Source: Bacillota bacterium
Lineage (GTDB): Bacteria > Bacillota > Clostridia > Oscillospirales > Acutalibacteraceae
Assembly (NCBI GenBank): GCA_023391275.1
Contig: JAEWBE010000108.1
Coordinates: 1 to 36,166 of the forward strand
Length of the DNA stretch: 36,166 nucleotides
Direction of reading: 5' to 3'
Part shown: piece after piece, positions 34,284 through 36,166 of the stretch
Position numbering within the stretch: position 1 is the first letter of the stretch
Layout of the letters: each line of letters begins with the position of its first letter
Program-made: the position numbers and the translations under genes
Notes under the pieces: model-generated
Told to the model about the DNA's origin: nothing
Seen by the model: only the letters and a program-made list of their open reading frames with translations
Databases searched by the model: none

Positions 34284-34332
34284 GTCACAACTATTGTCAC
34301 ACATTGCTTCGCAAAAATACGCACGATATAAT
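34284..34332. promoter_or_regulatory. divergent promoter/operator region of module 2
   Basis: Two GTCACA half-sites (34284-34289 and 34296-34301, plus strand) lie 12 bp apart and run directly into a plus-strand promoter: TTGCTT (34304-34309), 17 bp, TATAAT (34327-34332), start near 34339, giving a leader of about 160 nt for the gene at 34501. The same half-sites read as TGTGAC towards the regulator on the minus strand. Further GTCAC/TGTGAC cores lie at 34353-34357 and 34387-34392. The -10 lies inside an AT palindrome (ATATAATT 34326-34333 with AATTATAT 34340-34347). Binding by the XRE protein is inferred. Confidence 0.6.
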
Positions 34333-34500
34333 TAATTTAAATTATATTTATCGTCACGCAAATTATTGTTTGTTGATTTGAGAATGTGTGACTGTAATGT
34401 AATGAAATCTGAAAGATGCACAGCAAATACATAAGGGAGGCGAACTGCACAAAAGCACGATACGCATTTTTCAATTAAAATGAACTAGGAGTGTGGAAAA

Positions 34501-35544
34501 TTGAAGATCGGACATAAAGCTCTATCATTGGTATTGGCACTTGCCATGCTGGTAGGCACCTTCTGCAGCACTGCCGCGTTCGCGGCGGATGAGCAAACAT
34601 GGGACAGTAATTTTGACAGCGGAAGCTTCCATTATCATGTTACAGATTCCAATTTTACTGACAAAGACAGCGGTTCCGTGGGAGTTACAACCGTTGACAG
34701 CGGTTTTGATTCTTATGACGTGCCACAGCAGGTTACTTATCAGGATTCAAACTACAATATAACCGCGATTGCCAATGAGGCTTTCACCAATACCTACGCG
34801 TCCGAAATTACAGCTACAATAGCAGATAACGACATCTCGCTTGCAGCTGAAACCAAAGGGACCGGTTATGTTGCCTTAGCCGCAACAGAAAGCGGCAAAA
34901 TTACCGCAAGAGCAATTCCGGCGACCGGCTATCAGTTCGAAGGATGGTATCAAGCGGGCGGGCAAAACCGTATTTCATCATCTCTGAGTTTTGGCTTAAC
35001 GGATGACACCGGCTACAAATTCGTCGCGAAATTTACCTCCACTGCTACATTCGTCAGCGACACAACGCGTGATTTCACAGTGAACGGCGCTTATCAGTTT
35101 AAGATCACCAGTAAAAACGGCAAGGTGCCCCTATTTGTTGTTGGAACCGGCGGAGTGTTTAACACCTCCACCGTAAAAATATCCGGCGATGATTACTACA
35201 TTAAGCTTACCGCAATCGGCAAATCCGGTGCGAAAGCCGGCATCTATGTGAACGGTGTGAAGCTGCTGACCGCGACGGTGGGCACCTCCGCATCTTCCGT
35301 AAAATGCGATACAACCAACGCATTTAAAGTCAAGGCAGGCGGGAGCTACACCTTCAAACTTACCGCCGACAAAAAACCGACTTTTGTTGCAGGCACCGCT
35401 TCCGTATTTAAGGTTGTGTTTGTCAAAACAGTCGGCAAAGATCATTTCTTCAAAATAACCGCTGTCGGAAAAGCAGGAGCCGCTTCCGGATTCTATATCA
35501 ATTCTGATAAAGCACCGGTGGTAGTCGCAAGCATTTCTAAATAA
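34501..35544 (+). CDS. small secreted protein with two copies of the shared C-terminal domain
   Basis: The 347-residue product begins with TTG, preceded by AGGAG, and has a signal peptide (KALSLVLALAMLVGTFCSTA) almost identical to that of the large secreted protein at 27578. Residues about 70-105 resemble half of a BspA-type leucine-rich unit (VTYQDSNYNITAIANEAF). Residues about 110-178 resemble an InlB-type B repeat (TGYQFEGWYQAGG, YKFVAKF). Residues 186-261 and 269-347 are two copies of the domain that ends the large protein, each with DTT, PxFV(V/A)G, a YY/FF aromatic pair and TA(I/V)GK(S/A)GA. No anchor motif is visible. It is divergent from its putative regulator and followed by a strong terminator. 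Confidence 0.83.
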   Translation: MKIGHKALSLVLALAMLVGTFCSTAAFAADEQTWDSNFDSGSFHYHVTDSNFTDKDSGSVGVTTVDSGFDSYDVPQQVTYQDSNYNITAIANEAFTNTYASEITATIADNDISLAAETKGTGYVALAATESGKITARAIPATGYQFEGWYQAGGQNRISSSLSFGLTDDTGYKFVAKFTSTATFVSDTTRDFTVNGAYQFKITSKNGKVPLFVVGTGGVFNTSTVKISGDDYYIKLTAIGKSGAKAGIYVNGVKLLTATVGTSASSVKCDTTNAFKVKAGGSYTFKLTADKKPTFVAGTASVFKVVFVKTVGKDHFFKITAVGKAGAASGFYINSDKAPVVVASISK

Positions 35545-35571
35545 CAGCACAAATAAATACAACATAAAGCG

Positions 35572-35625
35572 CGGGGCTGCCTCAAAACGATTGAAATAAA
35601 TCGCAGAGAGGCAGCCCCGTTTTTT
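35572..35625 (+). terminator. terminator after the small secreted protein gene
   Basis: CGGGGCTGCCTC (35572-35583) pairs perfectly with GAGGCAGCCCCG (35608-35619), followed by six U residues. It lies 28 bp after the stop codon, between two convergent genes. Confidence 0.9.
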
Positions 35626-35677
35626 ATGCTTAAAACCGTACCGGTATCATGGTTTCCAACATCGGCACGTATCAATC

Positions 35678-36166
35678 TTATTCATTAATAATATATGGAA
35701 TCGTTATAACAGCGACATTCCGCTTTTTGACCAGCGAGGATTTCAAGCGCAGCGAAGTTTGGTTATGCAGAAGGTAATGCCAGTGTTTGGGGATAATAAA
35801 CTGCGGTAAAACCACCGTAAGCATTTCATGCCTTTGCAGCTGAGCCTGTCTTTCATCCACATGAGAAAGCAGCATTTCATTCACGTTACGGTACGGGGCT
35901 TCCTCAATAATCAAAGGCAAGTCCACATGCAGCTGCCCGAACTGCTTTTTCAGCCTTTCCGTATAGGCTTTGTCGGTACTGATATGATATACTTCAATTT
36001 TGCCGCCGAGTGTCATGGCATAATTCAGTGCTTTGATGAAGGATTTATTAATGGATTGAACCGGCAGAATGATATAATTTTCGGTGGGATTTTCAATCAC
36101 CAGTTCACTTCCGCTCTGTTCAATCGCAAGATTGTCACGTACTTTAGTATAATGCTTCCGGACAAA
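35678..36166 (-). CDS. C-terminal part of an APC-type (KimA/YdaO-like) transporter, cut by window end
   Basis: The frame stays open to the end of the window, so the N-terminal membrane part lies outside. The visible 162 residues begin FVRKHYTKVRDNLAI, the linker that follows the last membrane helix in many APC-family permeases. They continue as a soluble alpha/beta domain (IILPVQSINKSFIKALNYAM, GGKIEVYHIST, HWHYLLHNQTSLRLKSSLVK, VAVITIPYIINE) like the cytosolic universal-stress-like domain of KimA-type potassium importers. The assignment to potassium rather than amino acid transport is a guess. It ends 53 bp past the terminator of the preceding convergent gene. Confidence 0.7.
   Translation of the reverse strand, partial: FVRKHYTKVRDNLAIEQSGSELVIENPTENYIILPVQSINKSFIKALNYAMTLGGKIEVYHISTDKAYTERLKKQFGQLHVDLPLIIEEAPYRNVNEMLLSHVDERQAQLQRHEMLTVVLPQFIIPKHWHYLLHNQTSLRLKSSLVKKRNVAVITIPYIINE

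Noticed and set aside
27578..35544. Phase-variable inversion switch or mobile element
   Set aside because: No recombinase gene and no long inverted DNA repeats at the module edges were seen; similarity between the arms is mainly at protein and operator level.

Overview
The window looks like chromosomal DNA of an endospore-forming member of the Clostridia, most likely Ruminococcaceae/Oscillospirales-like. The support is a full spoIIE, glycyl-radical fermentation genes (pflB/pflA), clostridial-type Shine-Dalgarno sites, split coaB and coaC genes, and secreted Big2-domain proteins. I cannot assign a genus. I saw no insertion sequence, prophage, tRNA, rRNA or CRISPR array.

Layout. Positions 1-9300 are mostly housekeeping: the 3' end of metG, tatD, a YjgB-type lipoprotein, spoIIE behind a Spo0A-like promoter, a PLP aminotransferase, trpS and a polysaccharide flippase. 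Positions 9370-16190, on the minus strand, carry a long FtsA-like protein and a four-gene MacA/MacB-type efflux operon that includes a TolC-like coiled-coil protein. Positions 16400-22710, also minus, hold a small Cys-rich DUF1540 protein, a chemotaxis receptor, and a five-gene operon: nicotinamidase-like hydrolase, DUF421 membrane protein, coaB, coaC and a P1-family peptidase.

Positions 22800-26000 hold pflB-pflA behind a perfect sigma-A promoter and a ZTP (pfl-motif) riboswitch that overlaps an intrinsic terminator. The sequence supports this control circuit base by base. A glycosyltransferase with a methyltransferase-like tail follows.

The most novel part is 27578-35544. It holds two mirror-image modules, each made of a secreted protein gene and a divergent gene for an XRE-type regulator of about 480 residues. 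The two regulators are close paralogues and face each other tail to tail. The two secreted proteins have nearly the same signal peptide and share a C-terminal domain of about 80 residues, present once in the large protein and twice in the small one. The two divergent promoter regions share a 26-bp element (19 of 26 identical) built from two GTCACA half-sites 12 bp apart. In both it ends exactly on the -35 box of the secreted-protein promoter, which then has a 17-bp spacer and a leader of about 160 nt. I read this as two duplicated, self-contained regulator/surface-protein switches. The ligand sensed and the role of the secreted proteins are unknown.

The window closes with the 3' end of an APC-type (KimA-like) transporter gene.
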